Under the pieces are notes generated by a model. It ran no database searches. It was given only the letters and a program-made list of their open reading frames with translations, and was not told where the DNA came from. Of a DNA stretch of 64,000 bases, positions 1-8,438 are shown piece after piece; within the stretch, counting starts at the first letter, position 1; each line of letters starts with the position of its first letter. The stretch comes from Magnetococcales bacterium (GTDB lineage: Bacteria > Pseudomonadota > Magnetococcia > Magnetococcales > Magnetaquicoccaceae). The DNA is taken from assembly GCA_011089965.1 (NCBI GenBank), contig JAANAU010000001.1, positions 62,001 to 126,000 of the forward strand, written 5' to 3'. A program made the position numbers and the translations under genes.

Positions 1-552
1 ATCGGCGTGGGCGGCGATGGGGACGGCTTTGCCATTGGCGGCGGACACATCTCGCATGCGGCCAAACGCAACGTGGATATCACCTATCTGCTGTTCGACA
101 ACGGCATTTACGGATTGACCAAGGGGCAGACCTCTCCAACCTCGGCAGTCGGGCTGCGCACCACCACCACCCCGTTCGAGAACCCGGAACGCCCGTTGAA
201 CCCCTTGATGATGCTGCTCTCCTATGGCGCAAGCTGGGTCGGACAAGCCTATGCAGGAAACCCGGACCATCTGCGGGAGATGATCACCCAGGCATTGGCC
301 CACCGGGGTTTTTCCTACCTGCACATTCTCAGCCCGTGCGTCACCTTCGACAAAACCAGCAAAACCTACACCAATCTGGGTCTTTCCGTGCGTGATCTCC
401 CGGAAAATCATGATTCCAGCGATCTCATGGCCGCCATGCATCAGGCCCAGGATCAGGAACATCCCGCCCTTGGTCTCTTTTATCAGCAATTCCGCCCCAC
501 CCTGGGAGACACCTTTGAACAGGTGATCGCCAAAGCCGGTGGCAATAACTGA
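1..552 (+). CDS. korB: 2-oxoacid:ferredoxin oxidoreductase beta subunit (5' truncated)
   Basis: The reading frame is open from base 1, so the true start lies before the window; 183 residues remain. The thiamine-diphosphate binding motif GDGDGFAIGG followed about 25 residues later by DNGIYGLTKGQ is typical of the beta subunit of 2-oxoglutarate or pyruvate:ferredoxin oxidoreductases, and TKGQTSPTS is characteristic of the KorB/OorB group. The complex carboxylates succinyl-CoA to 2-oxoglutarate (or runs in reverse) in the cytoplasm with ferredoxin as electron carrier. Its position directly before fumarate reductase/succinate dehydrogenase genes favours 2-oxoglutarate as substrate and a role in a reductive TCA cycle. 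The alpha subunit is presumably just outside the window. Pyruvate specificity cannot be excluded from this fragment. Confidence 0.9.
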   Translation: MGVGGDGDGFAIGGGHISHAAKRNVDITYLLFDNGIYGLTKGQTSPTSAVGLRTTTTPFENPERPLNPLMMLLSYGASWVGQAYAGNPDHLREMITQALAHRGFSYLHILSPCVTFDKTSKTYTNLGLSVRDLPENHDSSDLMAAMHQAQDQEHPALGLFYQQFRPTLGDTFEQVIAKAGGNN

Positions 553-565
553 AAATCAAAATAAT

Positions 566-588
566 ATCCATACCCCGAATGTATGGAT
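566..588 (+). other. Intergenic stem-loop between korB and sdhA/frdA
   Basis: ATCCATAC (566-573) and GTATGGAT (581-588) form a perfect 8-bp stem with a 7-nt loop. No run of T follows, so it is not a standard intrinsic terminator on the + strand. It lies just upstream of the Shine-Dalgarno sequence of the next gene and may affect mRNA processing or stability. Function is inferred only. Confidence 0.45.
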
Positions 589-618
589 GCAGGTGTCCGC
601 CAACTGGAGAATAGAGGA

Positions 619-2310
619 ATGAAGAGCCACGATCTGATCATCGTCGGTGCAGGACTGTCCGGGATGCGCGCGGCCTTGGAAGGGGCCAAAGCTGGTATCA
701 ATGTCGCAGTGGTCACCAAGGTTCACCCGTTGCGCAGCCACTCCTGTGCTGCGCAAGGGGGCATCAATGCCGCCATCAACCCCAACGACAAGTGGGAGGT
801 GCATGCCTATGACACGGTCAAAGGTTCGGACTACATCGGTGACGAGGATGCCATTGACCTGATGTGCCGCGAAGCCCCGATCATCATCCATGAGATGGAT
901 CGCATGGGCACTCCCTTCTCCCGCAATGACGATGGCGATATCGCCCAACGTCCCTTTGGCGGTGCCAGCTTTGACCGGACCTGCTATGCCGCTGACCGCA
1001 CCGGCCAGGTGCTGCTGCACACCTTGTGGGAACGGCTGGTCCATTCCGGAATCCATGTCTATGAAGAGTGCCACGTGTTTCGCCTGGTTCTGGCCTCCGA
1101 TGGACATGTCGCGGGTCTGGTCGTATATGACATCAAGACCGGTGAAATTTTTGGTATCCGTGGCAAAGGAATTCTCTTGGCCACCGGCGGGTATGGACGG
1201 GTCTATCTCTCTTCCACCAATGCCACGACCAATACCGGTGACGGCATGGCCTATGCCCTGCGCGCCGGTTCGCCGTTGGGCGACATGGAGTTCGTCCAGT
1301 TCCATCCCACGGGTCTGCGCACCTCCGGCATCCTGGTCACCGAAGGGGCACGCGGCGAAGGTGGCTACCTGATCAATGCCGAAGGGGAACGGTTCATGGG
1401 CCGCTACGCCCCGAAAAAATGGGAATTGGCCTCCCGCGATGTGGTCTCCCGCGCCGAACAGACCGAAATCCTCGAAGGTCGGGGCACAAACGGAGCGATC
1501 TTTCTGGATCTGCGTCACCTCGGACGTGAAAAGATCCTCGACCGTCTGCCCCAGATCCGTACCCTGGCCCTGGATCTGGAAGGGGTGGATCCGATTGATG
1601 CCCCGATCCCGGTCCGTCCGACGGTCCATTACTCCATGGGGGGAATCCGCACCAATAAATATGGGGCCTGCCCGGTGCCAGGCCTGTTTGCAGCCGGCGA
1701 GGCAGCCTGTGTGTCGGTCCATGGGGCCAACCGCCTGGGTGGCAACTCCCTGCTGGATACCATTGTCTTTGGCAAAATCACCGGTGCCCACGCCTGTGAA
1801 TATGTCCACGGCCAGAAGCTGCGCGATTTCCCGGAAAACACCATCTCCGAAGAGAAAGAGCGGGTGCGCGAACTGAAAAATCGTCCCAATCGCGGCATGC
1901 GGCCAGCCATGCTCCACCACCAGATGGCCGAAGCCATGAATACCTATTGCGGGGTCTACCGCGAACCCAAGGGCATGGCCACCCTGGCCGGAAAATTCCC
2001 GGAATGGCGCCAGGAGTACGAACGGATCCATCTGGATGACAAATCCGACATCTTCAACGTGGATCTGTTGCGCGCCGTGGAGTTGCGCAACCTGCTGGAT
2101 CTGGGCGAATGCATCATCAAGGGCGCACTGGCCCGCGAAGAGTCGCGCGGTGCCCACTATCGCATCGACTTTCCCAATCGCGACGATGCCAACTGGCGCA
2201 AGCATACCCTTGCCTTCTGGGACGAGACCAGCCAGACCGTGCGCCTGGAAAAAGAGGAAATACGTACGGTGGGCAATCCGGAATACGCACCCAAGGAGCG
2301 CACCTATTAA
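619..2310 (+). CDS. sdhA: Fumarate reductase/succinate dehydrogenase flavoprotein subunit
   Basis: 563 residues. The N-terminal Rossmann motif [18 protein letters not shown] binds [15 protein letters not shown] contains the histidine that carries covalent FAD in this family; [15 protein letters not shown] and the catalytic arginine region [13 protein letters not shown] are all present. It interconverts fumarate and succinate at the cytoplasmic face of the membrane. An upstream in-frame ATG at 583 would add 12 residues, but it sits inside a stem-loop, while the ATG at 619 has GGAGA 8 nt before it and begins directly with the FAD domain, so 619 was chosen. It is followed by the iron-sulfur and CCG subunits and no membrane-anchor gene. 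Beside korB it probably works as fumarate reductase in a reductive TCA cycle; direction cannot be read from sequence. Confidence 0.95.
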   Translation: MKSHDLIIVGAGLSGMRAALEGAKAGINVAVVTKVHPLRSHSCAAQGGINAAINPNDKWEVHAYDTVKGSDYIGDEDAIDLMCREAPIIIHEMDRMGTPFSRNDDGDIAQRPFGGASFDRTCYAADRTGQVLLHTLWERLVHSGIHVYEECHVFRLVLASDGHVAGLVVYDIKTGEIFGIRGKGILLATGGYGRVYLSSTNATTNTGDGMAYALRAGSPLGDMEFVQFHPTGLRTSGILVTEGARGEGGYLINAEGERFMGRYAPKKWELASRDVVSRAEQTEILEGRGTNGAIFLDLRHLGREKILDRLPQIRTLALDLEGVDPIDAPIPVRPTVHYSMGGIRTNKYGACPVPGLFAAGEAACVSVHGANRLGGNSLLDTIVFGKITGAHACEYVHGQKLRDFPENTISEEKERVRELKNRPNRGMRPAMLHHQMAEAMNTYCGVYREPKGMATLAGKFPEWRQEYERIHLDDKSDIFNVDLLRAVELRNLLDLGECIIKGALAREESRGAHYRIDFPNRDDANWRKHTLAFWDETSQTVRLEKEEIRTVGNPEYAPKERTY

Positions 2311-2346
2311 TTTCATGCCAACCGTGGGCATCGCGGAGAAGAGACC

Positions 2347-3330
2347 ATGACAGTACAAACCTATACCTTTCGCATCCAACGCAATATGCCTGGCCAGGTG
2401 GGCGCGGTGCAGTCCCACTGGCAGGATTATCAGGTGGAGGCAGAACCCAATACCACCATTCTCACGCTGTTGGAAACCATCAAGGGTGGTCAGGATGGCA
2501 GTTTGACCTTTCGTCAATCCTGTCGTTCGGCCATCTGCGGCTCGTGCGCCATCACCATCAGTGGGCGTACCCGGCTGGCCTGCAAAACCCATGTCGGGGC
2601 CGTGGCCAAGGATGGCCTGGTCGAGATCGCACCCCAGAAAAATCAACCGATCCTCAAAGATCTGGCCATCGATATCCGGCCATTCTTTGCCAAGGTCCAC
2701 GCCATCAAGCCCTATCTCCAGGATGGACCGGAGAGTGCGGGCAAGGTGACCAGTACGGCCTATGATCAGGTCAACCATGTCACGCAGTGCATCATGTGCG
2801 CCTGCTGCTACTCCGAATGCACCATGACCGAGGTCAATCCGCGCTATACCGGACCTGCTGCCCTGGCCAAGGCGTTCCGTTTCGTCTCCGACCCGCGCGA
2901 AGGCAGAAAAACCGAACGCCTTCAGGAGTTGAGCAAACAGGACGGAATGTGGAGCTGTGCCCGCTGCACCCTCTGCGTGGATGTCTGCCCCAAAGAGGTG
3001 GCTCCGATGGAAGCCATCATCAAACTGCGTACCCGTGGCATGGGCAAAGGATTCACCGATGCCGCTGGTCCCAGACACGCTTTGGCATTCCACGAAGATA
3101 TCAACCAGACCGGTCAACTCAACGAATTCACTCTGATGATGCGCACCCTGGGCATTTTCGGGGCGTTGAAAGAGACCGGCATGGCGCTGCATCTGGCCAA
3201 GAAAGGCAAAATTCCCTCGCCATTTCCGCACTATGTGGATGGCGTCGAGGAGCTGCGCCGCATCTATCAATCCCTGGAGCGCACCCCGGTCGATGTGGAA
3301 ACCAAGGCCAAAGAAGCTGTTCCGGAATGA
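2347..3330 (+). CDS. sdhB: Fumarate reductase/succinate dehydrogenase iron-sulfur subunit
   Basis: 327 residues, longer than the usual 230-260. The N-terminal ferredoxin domain has CRSAICGSCAI plus a later Cys (LACKTH) for a [2Fe-2S] cluster. The C-terminal half holds CIMCACCYSEC and CARCTLCVDVCP. The second of these has four cysteines spaced C-x2-C-x2-C-x3-C, as in a [4Fe-4S] cluster, rather than the three-cysteine [3Fe-4S] site of classical SdhB. That is the arrangement expected for enzymes whose partner is an HdrB-like subunit. An additional 90 or so residues follow the last cluster. The start has a good GGAGAAGAG Shine-Dalgarno. It passes electrons between the flavoprotein and the CCG subunit. 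Confidence 0.93.
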   Translation: MTVQTYTFRIQRNMPGQVGAVQSHWQDYQVEAEPNTTILTLLETIKGGQDGSLTFRQSCRSAICGSCAITISGRTRLACKTHVGAVAKDGLVEIAPQKNQPILKDLAIDIRPFFAKVHAIKPYLQDGPESAGKVTSTAYDQVNHVTQCIMCACCYSECTMTEVNPRYTGPAALAKAFRFVSDPREGRKTERLQELSKQDGMWSCARCTLCVDVCPKEVAPMEAIIKLRTRGMGKGFTDAAGPRHALAFHEDINQTGQLNEFTLMMRTLGIFGALKETGMALHLAKKGKIPSPFPHYVDGVEELRRIYQSLERTPVDVETKAKEAVPE

Positions 3331-3366
3331 ACACCCGCCGTCTGATTGTATAATGAGGAGAATACC

Positions 3367-4257
3367 ATGACTTTGGAGTTTGCCTATTATCCCGGTTGCG
3401 CGGCCAAACAGATTCAACGCGAGGCCGATCAGGCAGCCCGCGCGGTGTGTCAGGAACTGGGAATCACCTTGAAAAACATGCCGCGCGCCTCCTGTTGCGG
3501 TGCGGTAAGCCTGCGCGAAACCAAACCGGCCTTTGCCATGGCCGTGGCCGCCCGGATCCTCTCCGAGGCCGAAGCCATGGGCAAGGATCTGGTGACCATC
3601 TGCAACACCTGTCTGCAAACCTTGACCCATGCCAACTACCGGTTGAGCAATGAACCGGAACTGCGCGACAAGATCAATGCCGTCCTGACCGAATCCGGAG
3701 TGCGTCCCTATGAGGGGAGCATCAAGGTACGTCATCTGCTGTGGGTGGTGACTGATCTGGTCGATCCGCGCATCTTGAGCAGTCGCATCACCAAACCCCT
3801 CAAGGGACTGCGTATTGCCGGCTTTTATGGCTGCCACTCCCTGCGTCCCGAAGAGATCTTCAACCATACGACCCAACAGGCCGAAGGTCGCCATCTGGAA
3901 CGGCTGATCCGTCTGATGGGCGGGGTTCCGGTCGAGTATGTGGGTCAGGATCGCTGTTGCGGGTTTCATGTCATGCTTTCGGACAAACACGAAATGCATG
4001 CCATGGTGGCCAAAAACTGCCTGAGCGCCAAGGATGCCGGTGCCCAGATCATGATCACCCCCTGCACTTTGTGCGATATGATCATGGGTTCGGTGCAACA
4101 GATCGCTGAGAAAAGCGTTCAACGCACCATCAACCTGCCGGAGATGAATTTTGCCCAACTGCTCGGTCTGAGCATGGGCATCTCCAAAGATCAACTCGGT
4201 ATCTCGCGCCTGCATGTCGATCCGACAGCCGCGCTGGCCTCTGTCGGCTTGGCATGA
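3367..4257 (+). CDS. CCG-domain (HdrB/SdhE-like) subunit of fumarate reductase/succinate dehydrogenase
   Basis: 296 residues with two cysteine-rich CCG domains: YYPGC, ASCCG and CNTCLQTL in the N-terminal half, and FYGCHSL, DRCCGFH and TPCTLCDM in the C-terminal half. Each set forms the unusual non-cubane [4Fe-4S] sites of heterodisulfide reductase subunit B and of SdhE in type E succinate:quinone oxidoreductases. No transmembrane helix is apparent, so it substitutes for the heme b/quinone anchor, possibly binding the membrane peripherally. A TTG at 3346 is in frame, but the ATG at 3367 has TGAGGAG 6 nt upstream and starts at the domain. It is the last of three clustered subunit genes. The electron partner (quinone, thiol or another donor) is not known from sequence. 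Confidence 0.88.
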   Translation: MTLEFAYYPGCAAKQIQREADQAARAVCQELGITLKNMPRASCCGAVSLRETKPAFAMAVAARILSEAEAMGKDLVTICNTCLQTLTHANYRLSNEPELRDKINAVLTESGVRPYEGSIKVRHLLWVVTDLVDPRILSSRITKPLKGLRIAGFYGCHSLRPEEIFNHTTQQAEGRHLERLIRLMGGVPVEYVGQDRCCGFHVMLSDKHEMHAMVAKNCLSAKDAGAQIMITPCTLCDMIMGSVQQIAEKSVQRTINLPEMNFAQLLGLSMGISKDQLGISRLHVDPTAALASVGLA

Positions 4258-4267
4258 TTTTTTCAAT

Positions 4268-4312
4268 AGTTGTTGGTTCAGGGGTCACACCATCCACCCC
4301 TGAACCACAACT
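4268..4312 (+). other. Long intergenic stem-loop after the sdh/frd operon
   Basis: GGTTCAGGGGT (4275-4285) pairs perfectly with ACCCCTGAACC (4296-4306) across a 10-nt loop, and AGTTGT/ACAACT extends the stem by six pairs with one bulged T at 4274. The total is about 17 bp. No T-tract follows on the + strand, although six T residues occur just before it (4258-4263). It may end or stabilise the sdh transcript, or be a site of transcript processing. It is not a textbook intrinsic terminator. Confidence 0.6.
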
Positions 4313-4336
4313 GCCACCGCTGGAGCCTCTTGCCCC

Positions 4337-6451
4337 GTGAGCCACGATCACATTCACTTTGCCCATCTGCTCTCTCCCCACTCCATTGCCATTGTCGGTG
4401 CCTCGCGCTTTGCGGAAAAACTGGGCCACACCATTCTGCGCAATGCCATTTCCGGCGGTTTTTCCGGTCCGGTACACATTGTCAATCCCCATGGCGGAGA
4501 GATTCTGGGACATCCGGTCACACCCCATCTGAATGCCTGTCCGCGCGGAGTCGAGCTGGTGGTATTGGCAGTTCCGGCAGCCATCATCCTGGAACAGGCA
4601 AAACTGGCCATTTCCCGTGGCTGCAAAGCTTTGGTGGTCCTTTCGGACGGCTTCAGCGATCTGGATGCTGAAGGGACCAAACGGGAACAAACCCTGGCCA
4701 AACTCTGCCGTGAACGGGATGTTCCGTTGCTTGGACCCAATTCATTGGGGGTGATCCATCGCCGTCACGGTCTGAACGGTTCGTTGACTTTGGGCTACCC
4801 TCCTCCTGGCGAAGTGGCTTTGCTGACCCAATCGGGTGCCATTGCCGCTGCTGCCCTGGAGTGGATGGCCGGACGGAATCTGGGCCTCTCCAAAATGATC
4901 AGTCCGGGCAATGAAGCCGGACTCACCATGGCCCAATGTCTCTCTTATTTGACGCATGACCCGGAAACCCGCGTGATTGCCTGTCATCTGGAACGGATCA
5001 CGGATGGCGCCGGTTTCTTGCGGGCGGCCACGGAAGCATCCCGTGGCAAACCGGTGGTCTTGTTGTTGGGCGGCAGCAGTGAATGGCGCAACACAAACCG
5101 ATTGGATCCGGATGAAAGCTTGCCGGATGGACCTGCCGGGGTGTTTGCTGCGGCTTGTGATCGCACCGGCATCATTCAGGCTCACGACTTCCAGGGTTGG
5201 CTCGATTGTCTGATGGCTTTGAGCCACTGTCCGACCCCCCAGGGGGAACGGGTGGCCGTGATCAGCAATGGCATGGGTCCGGGTCTTTTGACAGCGGATC
5301 TGTTGGCCAAACAAGGTTTTCAATCGGTTGGGTTGGCCCCTTCACTGGCCACCCCTTTGAAACCCATGCTCCCGGATTGTGCCAGCCTGCGCGGTCCCCT
5401 GGATCTGTGCGGTGTGGCCCAACCCGATCACTTCCTGAAAACGTTGCAGGCCGTGGAACAGGACGACGACATTCACGCCGTGGTCGCCGTGATCACACCC
5501 CAGCCGTTAACCAAGCCGGTTCCCATCGTACGTGCTTTGCTCTCTGAAGGTCATCCGAAAAAACCGCTATTGACCGTACTCCTGGGTGGAACGCTGGCCC
5601 GCTCCGGCATTGCCGAGCTGGATCAACTGGAGTCCGCCGGCTACTCCACCCCGGAACGGGCTGCGGAAGCCTTGAGTGCTTTGCTTCAGTATGGACGGTG
5701 GCGTGGTCGTGGTCCGCGTATTCTGGAACAGTTCTCGGTCAATCGCAGCCGGGTGCGGCGTTTGATTCAGCGTCATCATGTCTTGGGGATCACCCATTTG
5801 TCGGATCTGTCTGCCAAAGAGATTCTGCATGCCTATGGGATCCAGATTCCGGAAGGAGAGATTGCCGCCACCCTCGATGAAACTTTGGAAATTGCCGAAC
5901 GGGTCGGTTATCCGGTTTCATTGCATCTGATCTCCCCTGAACTGCATCTGGCCAGCGAGATGGATACCAGACATGTGGATCTGCCTGATCCGCGCGCCCT
6001 GCGAGATGGTTTTGATCTGTTGACCTTGCGCTTTGCCAGACTGGTTCCCGAAGGACGCATGGAAGGCATTTTTGTCGAAAAGAATGTCACCCATGGCCGA
6101 CCGGCATCCATGGGTATGATCCGGGACCGACAGTTCGGACCGTTGTTGCATGTGGGCGGACCAGATCCCATGCCCCGCGAAGAAACCATCAGTCAGTTGG
6201 CTCCGGTCACCTCTGACGAGGCTCTGGCCATGCTCCGTGCCGGTTGCCGCCAGCAAAAGATCCACAACCTGTGCGCAGAGATGAACGAAAACGAACTGCT
6301 CGGCGTAGCCGAGGTCTTGCAACGTCTCAGCCAGCTGGCCATTGACTTTCCGGAGATTCGCCGGGTCGAAATCAATCCGTTGATCATCCGACGCGCCGGA
6401 CTGCCTCCGGTGGCCACGGCTTGTGAATTGCGTCTGCAACACGAGGAGTGA
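4337..6451 (+). CDS. NDP-forming acyl-CoA synthetase homologue, catalytic residues missing
   Basis: 704 residues starting from GTG (TGGAG 11 nt upstream). The order is CoA-binding Rossmann domain (about 1-130; SIAIVGASRF, LLGPNSLGV), two succinyl-CoA-ligase-like flavodoxin domains (about 140-460), then an ATP-grasp domain (about 490-700, ending EINPLI). In active ADP-forming acetyl/acyl-CoA synthetases a SHTG histidine is phosphorylated; here the aligned stretch between KPVVLLLGG and GVFAAACDRTGII reads LDPDESLPDG with no histidine. The ATP-grasp domain has also lost the usual VVLK lysine (VSLH) and the HKSD..GGV loop. The protein is therefore probably non-catalytic, like the synthetase half of Pat/PatZ lysine acetyltransferases, perhaps a CoA or acyl-CoA sensor. 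The next gene supplies a GNAT domain. Function is inferred. Confidence 0.8.
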   Translation: MSHDHIHFAHLLSPHSIAIVGASRFAEKLGHTILRNAISGGFSGPVHIVNPHGGEILGHPVTPHLNACPRGVELVVLAVPAAIILEQAKLAISRGCKALVVLSDGFSDLDAEGTKREQTLAKLCRERDVPLLGPNSLGVIHRRHGLNGSLTLGYPPPGEVALLTQSGAIAAAALEWMAGRNLGLSKMISPGNEAGLTMAQCLSYLTHDPETRVIACHLERITDGAGFLRAATEASRGKPVVLLLGGSSEWRNTNRLDPDESLPDGPAGVFAAACDRTGIIQAHDFQGWLDCLMALSHCPTPQGERVAVISNGMGPGLLTADLLAKQGFQSVGLAPSLATPLKPMLPDCASLRGPLDLCGVAQPDHFLKTLQAVEQDDDIHAVVAVITPQPLTKPVPIVRALLSEGHPKKPLLTVLLGGTLARSGIAELDQLESAGYSTPERAAEALSALLQYGRWRGRGPRILEQFSVNRSRVRRLIQRHHVLGITHLSDLSAKEILHAYGIQIPEGEIAATLDETLEIAERVGYPVSLHLISPELHLASEMDTRHVDLPDPRALRDGFDLLTLRFARLVPEGRMEGIFVEKNVTHGRPASMGMIRDRQFGPLLHVGGPDPMPREETISQLAPVTSDEALAMLRAGCRQQKIHNLCAEMNENELLGVAEVLQRLSQLAIDFPEIRRVEINPLIIRRAGLPPVATACELRLQHEE

Positions 6452-6459
6452 TCCATACC

Positions 6460-8337
6460 ATGAATCATCCCCATGCCAATCCCGATCCCCAGTGGACCAG
6501 CCGCTATGCCAAACAGATAACCAGTGCCACCGAGGCGGTTCGACGCATCAAACCGGGCCAGAGAGTTTTCCTGGGTACAGGCGCTGCGGTGCCTCGCGCT
6601 CTGGTCCGGGCCATGATTCAGGAACATGCCCGGCTGGCCGATATCGAAGTGGTCATGGTCTTTGTGGTTGGCGAACTGCCTCTGGTCGCCAAGGAGTTGG
6701 TTGACACCTTCACGGTGAATACCTTTTTTGTGGCCGACAATACCCGGGCCATGATACAGGCCGGGAGTGGCGATTATACGCCAATTTTGATGTCGGATAT
6801 TCCACGCCTTTTTTCCAGCGGTCAAATGCCTCTGGATGTTGCCATGATCCAGGTGACCACGCCGGATCTGGAAGGGGAGGTCAATCTCGGCATTGCCGTC
6901 GATGTGATCCGCTGTGCCACCGAAAACGCTGGCCTGGTTATTGCCCAGGTCAATCCATCTCTGCCACGTACCTATGGGGACTCCAATCTCTCCATTTGGG
7001 ACATTGACCTGTTGGTTCCGGAAGAGGAGTCCTTGCCTGAGGTGATCTTTCCGACTCCGGATGAGTCAATCGAAAGAATTGGCCGACACATCGCGGGGCT
7101 GATTCCAGATGGTGCCACCATCCAGATGGGACTGGGCCGGGTGGCGCAATCATCGATCAAATACCTGACAGGAAAGAAAAATCTTTCAGTTCATACCGAA
7201 ATGATTTCGGATTCGGTCCTGGATCTGATCAGTGCAGGTGCCATCACCAGCCCGGAAAAAAACCACGATGCCGGACAAGTGGTGACCAGTTTTGCCATGG
7301 GCAGCCGCAAACTGTATGCTGCGGTCAACAACTCCCCCTGGTTCTCATTTCGGCGCACCGAATATGTCAACGATGTGCGCACCATTGCCCGTCAGCAACG
7401 CATGGTGGCGATCAACGGTGCTTTGCAGGTGGATCTGACCGGACAGGTGTGTGTGGACTCGTTGGGTTCCACGCTCTACTCGGGTATTGGTGGCATTCTG
7501 GACTTCAATACCGGGGCTTCAAACGCTGCCGAAGGCCGTTCGATCATTGTGGTGCCGTCCACGGCCCGCAAAGGCAAAATCTCCCGCATTGTCCCACGTT
7601 TAACCCCAGGCGCAGGTGTTGCCTTGAACCGGGGTGTGGTTCATTACGTAGTGAGCGAATTCGGGATTGCCTATCTGTTCGGAAAAACCATCCAGGAACG
7701 GGCACTGGCACTGATCGGGATCGCCCATCCGGAGTTCCGGCTACGACTGCTGAAACGGGCCGTGAAACAAGGGCTGATCCGTCCGGAAATCGGCAATGTG
7801 GATGGCCAGATCTGGGTGGGCGGCAAGGAGCTGCGCACCTCCATGGTACTCGATACCGGTCAATTGGTCACCTTCCGCTCCTCCCGGCCCACGGACTGGA
7901 AACCGATCAAAAAGATGTTGTACTCGTTGTCCGAGGGCACGGTCTATCGCCGTTTCATGAGTCACGTCAAACGGTTCCCGTTCAATCGGGTCAAGAATTT
8001 CACCTTCATCGATCAACGGCGCGACGTGGTGATTGTGGGCGTGATTGCCGATGGCAAGGACGAGTGGGTGATTGCCATCGGTGGCTACAACGTCGAGGAG
8101 GGGGGCAGCAATCGCGCCGAAGTGGCATTCCTGGTGCGGGATGAGTGGCAGGGTCAGGGCATCGGCACCTTCATGATGCGCCATCTCACCAACATGGCGC
8201 GCAATGCAGGTCTGTCCGGAGTCACAGCCGAAACCCTCATGGACAACCGCCCCATGCAGGCCGTACTGGAAAAATGCGGCTTTTCGGTTCATACCCGCAT
8301 CGATGGGGAAACTGTCCATTTCGATATCGACTTCTGA
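6460..8337 (+). CDS. Acetyl-CoA hydrolase/transferase fused to GNAT acetyltransferase
   Basis: 625 residues. Residues about 1-430 match the acetyl-CoA hydrolase/CoA-transferase family (GQRVFLGTGAAVPRALV near the N-terminus, GLGRVAQSSIKYL, and GGILDFNTGA in the second half), which moves CoA between acetate and other short acids. Residues about 470-625 form a GNAT domain with the acetyl-CoA binding segment DEWQGQGIGTFMM and the C-terminal GFSVHTRIDG. The fusion occurs as a known architecture in several bacteria. It begins 8 nt after the stop of the synthetase homologue; a GTG at 6448 is also in frame but would overlap the GAGGAG ribosome site, so the ATG at 6460 is preferred. The pair may link CoA/acetate status to protein acetylation. 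The acetylated substrate is unknown. Confidence 0.87.
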   Translation: MNHPHANPDPQWTSRYAKQITSATEAVRRIKPGQRVFLGTGAAVPRALVRAMIQEHARLADIEVVMVFVVGELPLVAKELVDTFTVNTFFVADNTRAMIQAGSGDYTPILMSDIPRLFSSGQMPLDVAMIQVTTPDLEGEVNLGIAVDVIRCATENAGLVIAQVNPSLPRTYGDSNLSIWDIDLLVPEEESLPEVIFPTPDESIERIGRHIAGLIPDGATIQMGLGRVAQSSIKYLTGKKNLSVHTEMISDSVLDLISAGAITSPEKNHDAGQVVTSFAMGSRKLYAAVNNSPWFSFRRTEYVNDVRTIARQQRMVAINGALQVDLTGQVCVDSLGSTLYSGIGGILDFNTGASNAAEGRSIIVVPSTARKGKISRIVPRLTPGAGVALNRGVVHYVVSEFGIAYLFGKTIQERALALIGIAHPEFRLRLLKRAVKQGLIRPEIGNVDGQIWVGGKELRTSMVLDTGQLVTFRSSRPTDWKPIKKMLYSLSEGTVYRRFMSHVKRFPFNRVKNFTFIDQRRDVVIVGVIADGKDEWVIAIGGYNVEEGGSNRAEVAFLVRDEWQGQGIGTFMMRHLTNMARNAGLSGVTAETLMDNRPMQAVLEKCGFSVHTRIDGETVHFDIDF

Positions 8338-8393
8338 CCACGCATGAGCCGATCCCCCCCCTTGCCGAGTACATGAAAACCCATTAACATGCA

Positions 8394-8433
8394 CTGCATT
8401 GGCAACCATTCCATGATCGAATCCGCAATGCAG
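8394..8433 (+). other. Inverted repeat in the leader of the chemoreceptor gene
   Basis: CTGCATTG (8394-8401) and CAATGCAG (8426-8433) are perfect 8-bp complements separated by 24 nt, ending 5 nt before the ATG at 8439. The gene lacks a clear Shine-Dalgarno sequence. The structure could limit ribosome access, or be a protein-binding site. This could also be chance. Confidence 0.3.
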
Positions 8434-8438
8434 CCCGC

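Noticed and set aside
556-4266. A 1236-codon open frame antisense to the sdh/frd genes
   Set aside because: It lies entirely opposite three genes with clear cofactor motifs. Its own translation has no domain pattern and is rich in Gly, His, Gln and Asp, as expected from the complement of GC-biased codons.
4268-4312. Intrinsic terminator on the + strand
   Set aside because: The stem is strong but no T-tract follows it, so it is reported only as a stem-loop.
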